Shown piece after piece: positions 7,425-16,650 of a DNA stretch of 41,843 nt; positions within the stretch are counted from its first letter, which is position 1; each line of letters starts with the position of its first letter. The stretch covers positions 1-41,843 of the forward strand of contig CADEGD010000037.1 of the NCBI GenBank assembly GCA_902826795.1. Reading direction: 5' to 3'. The translations under genes were made by a program, and so were the position numbers. The notes under the pieces are model-generated. The model had not been told where the DNA came from, ran no database searches, and was given only the letters and a program-made list of their open reading frames with translations. Origin of the DNA: an uncultured Acidobacteriota bacterium. GTDB lineage: Bacteria > Acidobacteriota > Blastocatellia > Pyrinomonadales > Pyrinomonadaceae.

Positions 7425-8735
7425 ATGAAGCAGACATATATCGATCAGTTGAAGGATCATATCGGCGAAGAGGTCACGCTCAAAGGCTGGCTCTATAACT
7501 CGCGGTCGAGCGGCAAGCTCGTTTTCATGCAGCTCCGCGACGGTACCGGCATCGTCCAATGCGTGGTCTTCAAGGGGAACGACGAAGAGATATTTGACAA
7601 GGCGAAAGCTCTCGGCCAGGAATCGTCGATCGTCGTCACCGGAACGGTCAAAACTGACGACCGATCGTCGATTGGCGTCGAGCTCGATGTGACCAGGCTC
7701 GAAGTGCTGCAGAACGTCCACGATTATCCGATCACCCCGAAGGAACACGGCACCGAGTTCCTGATGGACCATCGCCACCTTTGGATACGCTCGAAAAAAC
7801 AGCACGCCGTTTTGAAGATCAGGCACACGGTCATCAAGGCGGTCCGCGATTATTTTGACAACAACGGATTCACGCTGGCCGACACGCCGATCTTTACGCC
7901 CGCTGCTTGCGAAGGCACGACGACGCTGTTCGAGGTCGATTACTTCGGCGACGACAAGGCGTATCTAACGCAGTCCGGCCAGCTTTACAACGAAGCGACC
8001 GCCGCTGCGTTCGGCAAGTCGTATGCGTTCGGCCCGACGTTTCGTGCGGAGAAATCAAAGACCCGCCGCCACCTTACCGAATTCTGGATGGTCGAGCCGG
8101 AAGTTGCCTACGCAGGCTACGAAGACATGATGGACCTCGGTGAAGGCATGATCCTCGCGGTGGTCGAGGCCGTTCTGCGTGACCGAAAGGAAGAGATGAA
8201 AACGCTCGAACGCAATACCAGCGTCCTCGAAGCAATCAAAGGCCCTTTCCCGCGGCTTCACTACGACGATGCGGTCAAGATGCTTCAGGAAGGCTATGCT
8301 AAGGACGAACTGGAGAACAACTTCGAATGGGGCGGCGACTTCGGAGCACCGGATGAGACTTATTTGTCGAAGCAGTTCGGCCTGCCGGTGTTCGTCCACC
8401 ATTTTCCGACTGCCATCAAGGGCTTCTACTTTGAGGTTGACAAAGACCGCCCCGAATGCGCTCTCGGCATCGATCTGCTCGCTCCCGAAGGCTACGGCGA
8501 GATCATCGGCGGCGGCGAACGCGCCGCAAATCTCGACTACCTGATCGAGCAACTGAAGGCTCACGACCTCGACCAGGAAACCTTCGAATGGTACCTCGAC
8601 CTCCGCCGCTTCGGCTCTGTCCCCCACGCCGGCTTCGGCATGGGCATCGAACGCTGCACCGCCTGGATGGCCGGCATCGAACACGTCCGCGAAACCATCC
8701 CATTCCCGCGAATGCTTTATCGATTGAAACCCTAA
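7425..8735 (+). CDS. asnS: Asparaginyl-tRNA synthetase
   Basis: 436 residues, class IIb. The N-terminal OB-fold ([24 protein letters not shown]) binds the anticodon. The catalytic domain has motif 2 in [25 protein letters not shown] and motif 3 in [13 protein letters not shown]. The motif 2 context [14 protein letters not shown] is typical of AsnRS, as opposed to archaeal-type AspRS. It joins asparagine to tRNA-Asn. The open frame extends 16 codons further upstream to a TTG right after the previous gene, but the ATG at 7425 ([17 protein letters not shown]) matches the usual family start. The Shine-Dalgarno is weak. Confidence 0.95.
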   Translation: MKQTYIDQLKDHIGEEVTLKGWLYNSRSSGKLVFMQLRDGTGIVQCVVFKGNDEEIFDKAKALGQESSIVVTGTVKTDDRSSIGVELDVTRLEVLQNVHDYPITPKEHGTEFLMDHRHLWIRSKKQHAVLKIRHTVIKAVRDYFDNNGFTLADTPIFTPAACEGTTTLFEVDYFGDDKAYLTQSGQLYNEATAAAFGKSYAFGPTFRAEKSKTRRHLTEFWMVEPEVAYAGYEDMMDLGEGMILAVVEAVLRDRKEEMKTLERNTSVLEAIKGPFPRLHYDDAVKMLQEGYAKDELENNFEWGGDFGAPDETYLSKQFGLPVFVHHFPTAIKGFYFEVDKDRPECALGIDLLAPEGYGEIIGGGERAANLDYLIEQLKAHDLDQETFEWYLDLRRFGSVPHAGFGMGIERCTAWMAGIEHVRETIPFPRMLYRLKP

Positions 8736-8757
8736 AGTTAGCTGATAAGAGAAGTAT

Positions 8758-9432
8758 ATGTTGTTGAATACATTGAGAGTTGTGGGCGTCAGCGCTTTAT
8801 TATCGTATTCCTCGCTGGTGATTGGTCAGACATCCGAAGACATTTCTCCATCCGAAGCGAACCCAAAAGCAGTTGCATTGGTCACTCAAGCCATCCAGTT
8901 GGAAGAAGCCGGAAAGTTCGAGGAAGCCATTGCTAAATTCAAAGAGGTTCTGAAAATTGAACCCAAAGATTTTGCCGCGATGAATAGCATCGCGGGACTC
9001 TACGGAGTTTTGAAACAGCCAGAACAGCAGGTTCTTTGGGCTCAAAGATCGTTTGATGCTAACAAGATGTACTGGAAGGCTTTGATAAATCTAGGCAACG
9101 GTCAAGCGGTTCAAGGAAAGCTTGAGTTGGCCTCAGCCTCTTTCGAAAAAGCGCGTTCGATAGCACCTAAAGAGCCGTTGCCGGTCTATTCTCTCGGGGT
9201 CATAGCAGAGAATCGCGACCAAATCGATGTTGCTCTCAAGCATTATCTAAGGTCCATTGAAGTCGATCCGAAGTTTCTGAATGGGTTATTTAGTGCGGCG
9301 GCAATGCACGCAAATCTCCGGCAGTTCGCTGAAGCCAAGAAACTTCTGATTCGCCTTCTAGAAATACAGCCAGGAGATCAAGATGCTCGCCAAATGCTGG
9401 CTGCCATCGAAAGGGATATGGCGAAACCCTAA
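8758..9432 (+). CDS. Secreted/periplasmic TPR-repeat protein
   Basis: 224 residues. A likely signal peptide (LRVVGVSALLSYSSLVIGQ, about residues 6-24) is followed by four to five tetratricopeptide units, for example ALVTQAIQLEEAGKFEEAIA, ALINLGNGQAVQGKLELASA and PVYSLGVIAENRDQIDVALK. Such helical arrays bind protein partners in the periplasm. It starts 22 nt after asnS. Its TAA overlaps the ATG of the next gene (TAATG at 9430-9434), so translation of the zeta-like kinase is probably coupled to it. Its specific partner is unknown. Confidence 0.85.
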   Translation: MLLNTLRVVGVSALLSYSSLVIGQTSEDISPSEANPKAVALVTQAIQLEEAGKFEEAIAKFKEVLKIEPKDFAAMNSIAGLYGVLKQPEQQVLWAQRSFDANKMYWKALINLGNGQAVQGKLELASASFEKARSIAPKEPLPVYSLGVIAENRDQIDVALKHYLRSIEVDPKFLNGLFSAAAMHANLRQFAEAKKLLIRLLEIQPGDQDARQMLAAIERDMAKP

Positions 9433-9995
9433 TGCCAAACGTTGTCGTCATCGCAGGACCAAACGGAGCGGGGAAATCCACGCTCGCTCCGGCACTATTG
9501 CGTGATACGTTTGGAATAACCGAATACGTTAATGCCGATGTGATCGCCCAAGGTTTATCGGCTTACGCGCCGGAGAAAGCTGCACTTGATGCCGGTCGCG
9601 CGATGATCGCGCGCCTGAATGAGCTTGCTCTGGCAAAGGAAGATTTTGCATTCGAAACCACCCTGGCGACCCGCACTTATGCCAAACGACTGAGAAAGTT
9701 ACGGAAAGACGGCTATAGCGTCTCGATAGTCTATATCTGGCTGAGCAGCGATTCTTTTGCGGTAGAGCGTGTAAAGGCAAGGGTTTTTTCAGGTGGACAC
9801 GATATACCCGAAGAAACAATTCGGCGTAGGTATGAACAAGGTAAGAGATATTTCTTTGATCTTTATTTATCAATCGCTGATTCGTGGAAAGTTTATAATG
9901 GTGGAGTCACGCCTCCGGAGTTGATAGCTCAATTTTCCCAGACTAAAGGCTTAGAAATTCCTAACGAGCAAACATGGAAAGTAATAAAGGGTTGA
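9432..9995 (+). CDS. Zeta-toxin-like P-loop kinase
   Basis: 187 residues with Walker A GPNGAGKST at residues 9-17, then YVNADVIAQGLS (Asp35 probably acting as catalytic base, as in zeta toxins) and DFAFETTLATR, the usual second substrate-binding segment. Later RRRYEQGKRYF resembles the arginine-rich lid. Zeta enzymes phosphorylate UDP-N-acetylglucosamine; short homologues like this one are widespread and their substrates mostly untested. It overlaps by 22 nt with a 66-residue gene downstream, the usual place of its small partner. It is cytoplasmic. Confidence 0.85.
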   Translation: MPNVVVIAGPNGAGKSTLAPALLRDTFGITEYVNADVIAQGLSAYAPEKAALDAGRAMIARLNELALAKEDFAFETTLATRTYAKRLRKLRKDGYSVSIVYIWLSSDSFAVERVKARVFSGGHDIPEETIRRRYEQGKRYFFDLYLSIADSWKVYNGGVTPPELIAQFSQTKGLEIPNEQTWKVIKG

Positions 9996-10174
9996 ATAGA
10001 AAATCGAACGCGAATCTCTTCGATGTCTACGGCGACAGGATAACGGAAGCGTATGACCGCGCCGTTCGCGAAGCCTTGCTCAGACATCGCAAACTTGGGG
10101 ACTATGTCGTAGTTGAGCGGGGCGGCGAGATAGTCAAGCTTCGCGGTGAAGAGATCGATGAGTTATTGAAGTAG
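9974..10174 (+). CDS. Small partner (putative antitoxin) of the zeta-like kinase
   Basis: 66 residues. A helical middle (ITEAYDRAVREALLRHRKLG) is followed by a beta-hairpin and helix, YVVVERGGEIVKLRGEEIDE. From memory, small proteins of this form (AxDRAVREAL...HxxxG.PV...GxxxxLxPxEI) recur beside zeta-like kinases. It begins inside the kinase gene with a 22-nt overlap, so the order is toxin then antitoxin, the reverse of classical epsilon-zeta. The function as an antitoxin is inferred from position only. Confidence 0.65.
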   Translation: MESNKGLNRKSNANLFDVYGDRITEAYDRAVREALLRHRKLGDYVVVERGGEIVKLRGEEIDELLK

Positions 10175-10179
10175 ACCTT

Positions 10180-11072
10180 GTGAAGAGAGGCATCGATCTC
10201 ATCCTACCCGCGAGCCAGTCGTATCTTCCCGGCGACTTCGTGGTTCATCGTGCCTTGCCGCGACGGGAACTGAGGCGGGTGGCGGGTTTGTGTTTCTGGA
10301 TCATTTCGATCAGCCGAACGTGACGCCCGAATTGTTTGACGTGCCGCCGCATCCGCATATCGGTTTGCAGACGGTGACGTATCTTTACGAGGGCGAGATA
10401 CTGCATACCGATTCGTTAGACTATCAACAGAAGGTTTATCCCAGCGACGTAAACTGGATGACATCGGGCCGCGGCATCACGCATAGCGAACACGTCACTG
10501 AACTGCAGCCGCGTCTTCACGGCCTTCAAAGTTGGGTAGGTTTGCCGCAAGAAAAACGAAAGATCGATCCTGCGTTCGAGCATTTCTCGAAAGACGTTCT
10601 CCCGACGATCGAGGGTGACGGACTTTCGATGACGATCATCGCGGGCGAGATAGACGACAAGCGTTCGCCAATTCCGACCTATCAGGAGCTTGTCTATGTC
10701 GATATTAGAGCGGCAGGCGGAACGACTCATGAATTTCCCGTCGACCCGTCACATGAGCTTGCGGTGTACGTATCTGGCGGCGAGATTAGAATCGCAGACG
10801 TACATCTCAAACGTTATGATCTGGGCAAACTCTCGACCGGCGACCGATTCCAGTTTGAGACTCTAACCGATGCGAAGTTTGTGCTTATTGGAGGCGAACC
10901 GCTGCCCGAGCCTACGGTCATCTATTGGAACTTCATCGCGGACACGTTGGGTGAGGCGAAACAAAGATTGGTTGATTGGGAGGAAGGAAAATTCCCGCCG
11001 GTCCGTCTCTATGAAAAGATCTCTACCGCTGACCGAACCGGCGATGAGGACGAGGTGATGAAGCTTCTCTGA
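10180..11072 (+). CDS. Pirin family protein, frameshifted near 10281
   Basis: Two overlapping frames together give a full pirin of about 297 residues. Frame one, from GTG 10180, reads KRGIDLILPASQSYLPGDF and on to VHRALPRRELRRV, the conserved pirin start. At 10279-10282 the frame breaks, and frame two carries FVFLDHFDQP, HPHIGLQTVTYLYEGEI, and HSEHV/HGLQSWVGLP, with the metal-binding His and Glu of the N-terminal cupin. One G missing in GTGGCGGG would restore a single frame (V-G-G-F-V-F-L-D). The rest is undamaged, so an assembly or sequencing indel is as likely as a young pseudogene. Pirins are iron-binding cupins; some have quercetinase activity. The start codon is 5 nt after the previous gene's stop. 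Confidence 0.85.
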
Positions 11073-11076
11073 GTGC

Positions 11077-11568
11077 CTATTTCTTCGGAGCCGCATCTGA
11101 CGGCTCGGCTTTGGACACTATATTTGAGCCCGATGAATCCTTAGTCTGAGGTTTCTTGCCGTTGGCGTATTTTGAATACTTAACTACGTTTTCCGAGCCA
11201 TAAGTAGTTATTTCAGCCGCCGCATTTGCGTCGATCTGGTTGCGGTTTCCATTGACCATTATCTGACTGCAAACACCAGTGATCTTTACCTCATTCCCAG
11301 CTCCATTGATCATCACCCGATTGTATTTCGTGCAGTTGAGGGTCTTCTTGGAGTCGCTTTCGTTTACGAACAGCGTCGGCCCGTTTGCCGTAATATCAGC
11401 CTGTACGATATCTGCGGGATCGATCGTTTCCACGGGGACGGCAATGCGAGCCGGAGTCGGACTCGGCTGGTAATTCTCAACGCCTTTCTTCGCCATCTCG
11501 CTCTCGACCTGACAGCCGACGGCAAAGATGCTGATCGCCGCAGATAAAACCAGGAATAAATATTTCAT
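11077..11568 (-). CDS. Lipoprotein with DUF3060-like domain
   Basis: 163 residues. A lipoprotein signal peptide ends in FAVGC (Cys19). The core has a repeating pattern, NCTKYNRVMINGAGNEVKIT, then CSQIMVNGNRNQIDANAAAEI and YGSENVVKY: short beta-rungs with N-G-x-x-N turns and paired cysteines, as in DUF3060. These probably form a small beta-solenoid in the periplasm or on the outer membrane. The linker before it is Pro/Thr-rich, and the tail is Lys/Ser-rich. Function unknown. It converges on the pirin gene, with stops only a few nt apart. Confidence 0.8.
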   Translation of the reverse strand: MKYLFLVLSAAISIFAVGCQVESEMAKKGVENYQPSPTPARIAVPVETIDPADIVQADITANGPTLFVNESDSKKTLNCTKYNRVMINGAGNEVKITGVCSQIMVNGNRNQIDANAAAEITTYGSENVVKYSKYANGKKPQTKDSSGSNIVSKAEPSDAAPKK

Positions 11569-11579
11569 CGGTACAATTC

Positions 11580-11873
11580 CTACCCTCGCAGATCTCGGGC
11601 CAAATCTTCCTGCAGGCGACGGTTCGCACGAAGTTCGCGAATCTTCGAGATCAACTCACGATATGACAACTCGATCGCTCCCATGGCAACCGCTGTTACA
11701 CGGGCTGTTGCCATGAGATCAAAATGCGGCGTACTCTTTGCCTGAAACCACTCTCGCCGCATGCCCATCGATTCGGCGAACTCGATCAGTTCATCGACGG
11801 AGTCCGCGATCAAATGACACGACGGGCCGCGATGCCAGCCATAGTCACGCAAACCATCGACGTAAACAGCCAA
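11580..11873 (-). CDS. DUF4031 family protein
   Basis: 97 residues starting MAVYVDGLRDYGWHRGPSCH, then LIADSVDELIEFAESMGMRREWFQAKSTPHFDL. These are the typical DUF4031 elements: an aspartate in the first strand, a Trp-Arg/His-Gly-Pro-Ser-Cys-His loop and a WFQ...PH(F/Y)DL motif. The conserved Asp/His residues suggest a metal or nucleotide site, but no activity is established. It lies 2 nt after the lipoprotein gene at 11876 and 11 nt before the DUF3060 lipoprotein, so the three probably share a transcript. Confidence 0.85.
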   Translation of the reverse strand: MAVYVDGLRDYGWHRGPSCHLIADSVDELIEFAESMGMRREWFQAKSTPHFDLMATARVTAVAMGAIELSYRELISKIRELRANRRLQEDLARDLRG

Positions 11874-11875
11874 AT

Positions 11876-12634
11876 CTACTTCTTCCTGGCGACTTCCGTG
11901 CCAACCTCAGGTGATCCGGCGCTGCCCCACTTGCCCTCAAGCGAACCGTCGGGCTGGACGTCATAACCTACAAATCCGCACTTCGCTCCGCCGATCCCGA
12001 CCGCCGCTGTATTAGCACCTCGGATTCCAAAACCTTTCAGCGTGTTGCCAGTATTCCATTCGAAACCGTATCCGGCACCCTGTTTCTTAACATTCAGTTT
12101 GCCTTCGTAGCTCTTGCCCCCGGTGTTTGTTCCTTTGATGTCGTAGCTTCCTTCAAGGTCAGTCCCGCTGGTTCGTGTCGCCGACTCCGTTTCGGCTTCG
12201 TTGACGCCCCAGTAACCAGACTTGCCGTCGAGATTCCCATCGGGCTTTATAGTGTAAAGGATCACCCCACAACCTTTACCGTCGCTGCCTTCGGTAAAGG
12301 ATACGCCGACAGAGTTACCGGCCTGAACGCCGACTCCGTCATACGTTTTTTGACCGCTCTTCCAGGAGAACTGATATACCTCGTCACGTTTCGTAACAGT
12401 CAATTCGCCCAAATAATCTCCGCCTCCACCCTCGTTTTGGCCGCTTATCGTATAGCTGCCGCTGATATCTTTCGTCGCAGAGTTATTGGCCGTCGAAGCA
12501 TTCGAAGTCGCGGCGGTCGAGTTTGCCGACGGTGGCGCCGCATCGGAATCGGAGCCCTGATTACATCCCGCGCTAAAGGTGGCGAGAAGGAGTGCTGTAA
12601 TCAAACAACTAGCGATGTTTAAGCTTTTGTTCAC
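11876..12634 (-). CDS. Lipoprotein with two tandem beta-repeats, unknown function
   Basis: 252 residues from GTG 12634, chosen because AGGAGA lies 7 nt upstream; an in-frame TTG six codons earlier lacks one. The lipoprotein signal MNKSLNIASCLITALLLATFSAGC ends in the lipobox SAGC. A Ser/Ala/Thr/Asn linker (about 35 residues) follows, then two copies of a ~90-residue unit: G-S-Y-x-I-x-G-x-N, a Y-x-G-x-L-x-V-x-K strand, a Y-x-F-x-W strand, a G-x-G-x-x-x-G-N turn, one Cys, and a final PDG-x-L-x-GK-x-G. Each copy could be a small beta-barrel. The protein is presumably periplasm-facing. No known family recognised. Confidence 0.8.
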   Translation of the reverse strand: MNKSLNIASCLITALLLATFSAGCNQGSDSDAAPPSANSTAATSNASTANNSATKDISGSYTISGQNEGGGGDYLGELTVTKRDEVYQFSWKSGQKTYDGVGVQAGNSVGVSFTEGSDGKGCGVILYTIKPDGNLDGKSGYWGVNEAETESATRTSGTDLEGSYDIKGTNTGGKSYEGKLNVKKQGAGYGFEWNTGNTLKGFGIRGANTAAVGIGGAKCGFVGYDVQPDGSLEGKWGSAGSPEVGTEVARKK

Positions 12635-12655
12635 AAAGATTTCTCCTGGCAAGAA

Positions 12656-12683
12656 TTGTCTGAGTAACTACGCTCGATATAAT
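12656..12683 (+). promoter_or_regulatory. Sigma-70-type promoter for the phosphodiesterase gene at 12714
   Basis: TTGTCT (12656-12661) and a perfect TATAAT (12678-12683) are separated by 16 nt, pointing rightward. Transcription would begin about 12690, leaving a leader of about 24 nt before the ATG. It lies in the 79-bp divergent gap with the lipoprotein gene. Confidence 0.6.
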
Positions 12684-12713
12684 GGGGCATATCCCGGGAA
12701 AGTCCAACCGAAC

Positions 12714-13961
12714 ATGACAAAACTAATACTTTCGAAAGTCAGGATTCTGGCTCTCTTACTTTGCACTGCGATCTCGGTCATCGCGCAGGACCAATTCGAC
12801 ACTACTGTCATTCTGATCTCGATCGATGGAATGCGGGCGGATTACCTTGAGAAATACTCGCCGCCCGAATTGACCCGAATGGCGGCCGAAGGGGTTCGAG
12901 CCCGTTGGATGACACCTGCGTATCCCACAAAGACCTTTCCGAATCACTATACGATCGCGACCGGCCTGTATCCGGGCAATCACGGCTTGATCGAAAACAA
13001 TATGTGGGACCCGCAAACCGGTAAGACTTTCAGTTTAAGCAATCGAGACGCCGTTCAAGATCCGATTTGGTGGGGTGGCGAGCCGATCTGGGTCACCGCT
13101 CAAAAGCAAGGGTTGATCGCCGGGGCATTCTTTTTCCCCGGAACCGAAACACTGATCGAAGGAATGAGACCGAAAATCTGGAAGGCTTATGACGGCAAGA
13201 TATCAAACGACGAGCGCGTAGACACGGCGCTATCGTGGTTCGACCTGCCTAGGTCAGAACGGCCGACGATGATCACGCTATACTTTTCAGACGTTGACGA
13301 CGCAGGTCATTCATTCGGACCGGATTCGGAAGAGACGCGAGCGGCCCTGCTCAAGGTCGATTCCGCCATCAAGAGACTGAATGATGGGTTAAAAGCCAAA
13401 GGAGTCGATCAGGCTGCGAGTTTGATCGTCACATCAGATCACGGAATGGCGCCTTACAGAGTGCGAGATGCGATCGTGCTTGACAATTACTTCGATCCGT
13501 CGGATGCCAAGAGGATCTTCTGGATCGGTGAGTTTACGCAGATATTCCCGAAGCCGGGCACTGAGGACAATATCTACGACGCGATCCGAAAACGATTGCC
13601 CTCGACGGCTAAGATCTACCGGCGTTCTAAGCTGCCAAAGCGTTTCCATCTCGCAAATTCAAAGCGCCTCGCGCCTCTTATCGTCGTGCCGCAGTCGGGA
13701 ACTGTTATCACGAACAAGGAACGGTACACCCGTGCGGAACGCGAAGGCAGTCTCGACGAAGTTCGCGGCGGTCACGGCTATGACAATCGGGATCCGTTGA
13801 TGAGGGCGACATTCATCGCCTACGGTTCGAAGTTCAAGAAAGGCTTTACGTCCAAACCCTTCGAATCGGTAGATGTCTACAACTTGATGTCAAAGATCTT
13901 AGGTATCAACGCCGCCCCTAACGATGGAAGGTGGAGCCGTATCAGGAAGGTCTTGAAATGA
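12714..13961 (+). CDS. Exported nucleotide pyrophosphatase/phosphodiesterase (alkaline phosphatase superfamily)
   Basis: 415 residues with a signal peptide (ILSKVRILALLLCTAISVIAQ). All ENPP-type motifs are visible: LISIDGMRADY (metal Asp38), PTKTFPNHYTIATGLYP with the nucleophile Thr74, DVDDAGHSFGP (metal Asp and His), TSDHGM (Asp-His pair) and GGHGYDN (final His). The enzyme should hydrolyse phosphodiester or pyrophosphate bonds of nucleotides or lipids in the periplasm. The ATG at 12714 gives the signal peptide; the open frame runs further upstream but would cross the promoter. Its stop abuts, base to base, the stop of the convergent metallophosphoesterase gene. Confidence 0.93.
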   Translation: MTKLILSKVRILALLLCTAISVIAQDQFDTTVILISIDGMRADYLEKYSPPELTRMAAEGVRARWMTPAYPTKTFPNHYTIATGLYPGNHGLIENNMWDPQTGKTFSLSNRDAVQDPIWWGGEPIWVTAQKQGLIAGAFFFPGTETLIEGMRPKIWKAYDGKISNDERVDTALSWFDLPRSERPTMITLYFSDVDDAGHSFGPDSEETRAALLKVDSAIKRLNDGLKAKGVDQAASLIVTSDHGMAPYRVRDAIVLDNYFDPSDAKRIFWIGEFTQIFPKPGTEDNIYDAIRKRLPSTAKIYRRSKLPKRFHLANSKRLAPLIVVPQSGTVITNKERYTRAEREGSLDEVRGGHGYDNRDPLMRATFIAYGSKFKKGFTSKPFESVDVYNLMSKILGINAAPNDGRWSRIRKVLK

Positions 13962-14876
13962 CTAGGACGTGCGAACTGTGATAACCGCGATCTCGGGCGG
14001 CACCATAAATCGAGTTGGAAGAATGCTGGTTCCGATGCCGGTCGTCACGAAAATGTCGAGTCCATTTTCCTTCATATGCCCCGCGGCAAACCTCTGGCCG
14101 TAGCTCGAAGGAACGATCGGACGGCCTAACACAGGAAGCCATACTTGTCCGCCATGCGTATGGCCCGCGATCATTAGCTTCAAATCCGCCGACACTTTAT
14201 CGGAGCCATTGATGATCGGGGCTACATCAGGGCTGTGTTGCAGCACAAGCACATCGCCCGCTCCGGCCGTTGGTTCAAGCAATGCCCGAGCCTCTTCAGC
14301 GTATGCTTTCCAATTCGTGATCTTCTGGTGGTCTTTCAATCCCAACACGCGAAGATTGGCTCCGTTTCGCTGGACGACAGCAACCTCGCCGTTTAGAACA
14401 TGAATACCGCTTGAATTCAACGCGGTTTCAATCGCTCGGTCGTCGTGCCAGCCATCATGATTTCCAAGAACCGCAAAAACCCCCAGTTTTGCGCGAAGTC
14501 CTGAGAGATTAGCAGCAATGGTTTCTACGCTCATTCGCAATGGCCGCTTTCCGTCACGACCTCTAGGATCGGTCTGAGAAACGTAGTCGCCAAGTAGAAC
14601 AATAAGATCGGCCTCTTGGGCGTTCGCTAGTTCCACGATATCTCTGATCTTGGCTTCGTCGACTCCGTTCGATCCGCCGTGTATGTCGGAGAAGGCTACA
14701 ATACGAAGCCCGTCGAACGCCGTATTCCAGTGTTGAATCTTAAGTTCGGTCGCGTTGATAACTAACCGGTGCGGTTCGATGAAGTAGCTGTAGGCAAGAG
14801 CAGCAATACCGAGCACGCTAAGAACGAGCCCGGTCGCAAGAAACTTACCCTTGCTTATCTTGACGATGGAAGGCAT
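13962..14876 (-). CDS. Membrane-anchored metallophosphoesterase (YkuE/YaeI-like)
   Basis: 304 residues. One N-terminal membrane segment (FLATGLVLSVLGIAALAYSYF) is followed by a calcineurin-type domain: AFSDIHGG, LLGDYV, GNHDGWHD, LQHSPD and AGHTHGGQVWLP, the complete set of metal ligands. Members of this group act outside the cytoplasm on phospholipid or UDP-sugar phosphates; the substrate is not predictable here. The ATG at 14876 was preferred because it is 2 nt after the ubiD stop and places the signal anchor correctly; an earlier frame start would lie inside ubiD. It is co-directional with, and probably coupled to, the UbiD gene. Confidence 0.9.
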   Translation of the reverse strand: MPSIVKISKGKFLATGLVLSVLGIAALAYSYFIEPHRLVINATELKIQHWNTAFDGLRIVAFSDIHGGSNGVDEAKIRDIVELANAQEADLIVLLGDYVSQTDPRGRDGKRPLRMSVETIAANLSGLRAKLGVFAVLGNHDGWHDDRAIETALNSSGIHVLNGEVAVVQRNGANLRVLGLKDHQKITNWKAYAEEARALLEPTAGAGDVLVLQHSPDVAPIINGSDKVSADLKLMIAGHTHGGQVWLPVLGRPIVPSSYGQRFAAGHMKENGLDIFVTTGIGTSILPTRFMVPPEIAVITVRTS

Positions 14877-14878
14877 GG

Positions 14879-16648
14879 CTATCGAGCTATGTCGCGAGCA
14901 GGGAAGTATTCCCGCCAACGTGAGTCGACAAGTTTTGAGATGTCGTCACGCACCTCGACCTCTTTCGGATACCAGGGTTTCATCCGGGCGTCGATCACGA
15001 TCGGCGAGGTGTATCCGATATGATTGTTCTTCAGTTCGACAGCCTTCGCGAAGATGTCGGTAGCGGGATTAAAACGGGTCCACGTGGCCCACAAGAATTT
15101 CTCGGTCGAGCGGGCGAACGCGATGTCGTCATGAATGACCACGATTTGCCAATCATCAAATGCATCGGTTTTTGCAAGCCTTTCTGCGAGGCTTGGCTCC
15201 GCTTCATATGAAGAACTTTCGACGACAAGACAACCCCCGCAATAGGCCTCCGCCTTTTCAACACCCAGCGGAAGCTCACCGTGAAACTCCCGAACCAATT
15301 CTCGTTTCGCCTTACCGGTTCCCATCAAGATAGCCTTGCTGCCGTGATTGATCTTGCCCGAGGCATAGTCAAGCGTGTCGAACGCAGTCTGGGAAAAGAT
15401 AAAAAGATCTCGATGCCATTCAACGCGTGCGATAATGTGCTCAAAGAGTGATTTGAAATTGCGAAGATCTTGCGGCGTATCGGTCAGCAGCAAGAATTTG
15501 GTAAGCGATAGCTGCCCCTCGCCAAGAATCCGGAACCCTGCCGAAAGCGCCTCACGTGAATACCGCTCCTTCACGACAGCGGTGGCGAGCGAATGAAATC
15601 CGGTCTCGCCATAGCTCCAAAGATCTTTCACTGCGGGCATTACCAGCGGGAACAATGGCGACAGCAACTCCTGAAGATAATCGCCGATGAAAAAATCTTC
15701 CTGCCGCGGCTTGCCGACGACAGTCGCAGGATAGATCGCGTCCTTGCGATGGAAAACGGCATCGGCATGAAATACCGGATAGTCATGTGTCAGCGAATAG
15801 TAGCCGTAGTGATCGCCAAACGGGCCTTCGGGCCTTCGCTCGTGCGGCGGCACGTGACCGACGATCGCAAATTCGGCCTCGGCGATTAGCTGATGATGAC
15901 CATTAATCGGGTTGTCAGTCACGCCTATCTTCAAACCCGCGAGCAACGACGCGAGCATCAGCTCCGGCACGTCTTCCGGCAGTGGAGCGATCGCCGAGAG
16001 GATCATCGCTGGCGGACCGCCAAGAAAGATCGTGGCCCGAAGCGATTCGTTTCGCTGCTCGGCTTCGAAGTAATGAAAGCCGCCGCCCTTGCCGATCTGC
16101 CAATGAATGCCCGTCCTCGTTTTGTCGTATCGCTGAATGCGGTACATACCGAGGTTCGGCTTGCCGCTTGAAGGGCTTTCGGTATACACCAACGGAAGCG
16201 TGACGAAGTGTCCACCGTCTTCGTGCCAAAGCTGCAGCAACGGGAGCTTTTCAAGATCGACCTCGGTCTGACGGGATTCGAGAACGGGTGCGTTGCGGAC
16301 CTGCTTCGTCCCGAGCTTTAAGCCGGTCATCGCCATGTCCCGATAACCCCAAAGTTTTCCAAGTTTCGGCGGCACAAGATCTTCGACCATGTGAACCGCA
16401 CGCTTTACGAATTCCTGCGGCCGCTTTCCGAACGCCAGATCGATTCGATTTGCCGTTCCGAAAAGGTTTGTCACGACGGGAAAAGACGAGCCCTTCACAT
16501 TCGTGAAAAGCAATGCCTTACCTTGCTCGTCTATCACTCGCCGATTTATCTCGGCAAGCTCGAGATACGGATCAACCTCGGCCGTCACTTCGACGATCTC
16601 GTTCTCTCTTCGCAGAGCTTCGATGAATGACCGAAGATTTTTATGCAT
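14879..16648 (-). CDS. UbiD family prenylated-FMN-dependent decarboxylase
   Basis: 589 residues, the length of the larger UbiD proteins. Recognisable segments are MYRIQRYDKTRTGIHWQIGKGG (prFMN/metal region), EFAIVGHVPPHERRPEGPFGDHYGYYS with the E-G-P-F-G-D-H-Y-G-Y-Y signature, and DAIYPATVVGKPRQED. The family removes carboxyl groups from aromatic or unsaturated acids, as in ubiquinone, menaquinone (futalosine) or aromatic breakdown pathways. No UbiX (prFMN maker) or quinone gene is next to it, so the substrate is open. It is followed at 2 nt by the metallophosphoesterase. Confidence 0.92.
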   Translation of the reverse strand: MHKNLRSFIEALRRENEIVEVTAEVDPYLELAEINRRVIDEQGKALLFTNVKGSSFPVVTNLFGTANRIDLAFGKRPQEFVKRAVHMVEDLVPPKLGKLWGYRDMAMTGLKLGTKQVRNAPVLESRQTEVDLEKLPLLQLWHEDGGHFVTLPLVYTESPSSGKPNLGMYRIQRYDKTRTGIHWQIGKGGGFHYFEAEQRNESLRATIFLGGPPAMILSAIAPLPEDVPELMLASLLAGLKIGVTDNPINGHHQLIAEAEFAIVGHVPPHERRPEGPFGDHYGYYSLTHDYPVFHADAVFHRKDAIYPATVVGKPRQEDFFIGDYLQELLSPLFPLVMPAVKDLWSYGETGFHSLATAVVKERYSREALSAGFRILGEGQLSLTKFLLLTDTPQDLRNFKSLFEHIIARVEWHRDLFIFSQTAFDTLDYASGKINHGSKAILMGTGKAKRELVREFHGELPLGVEKAEAYCGGCLVVESSSYEAEPSLAERLAKTDAFDDWQIVVIHDDIAFARSTEKFLWATWTRFNPATDIFAKAVELKNNHIGYTSPIVIDARMKPWYPKEVEVRDDISKLVDSRWREYFPARDIAR

Positions 16649-16650
16649 AA

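Noticed and set aside
8055..8684. 209-residue frame on minus strand
   Set aside because: Shadow of asnS; low-complexity composition and no start signal.
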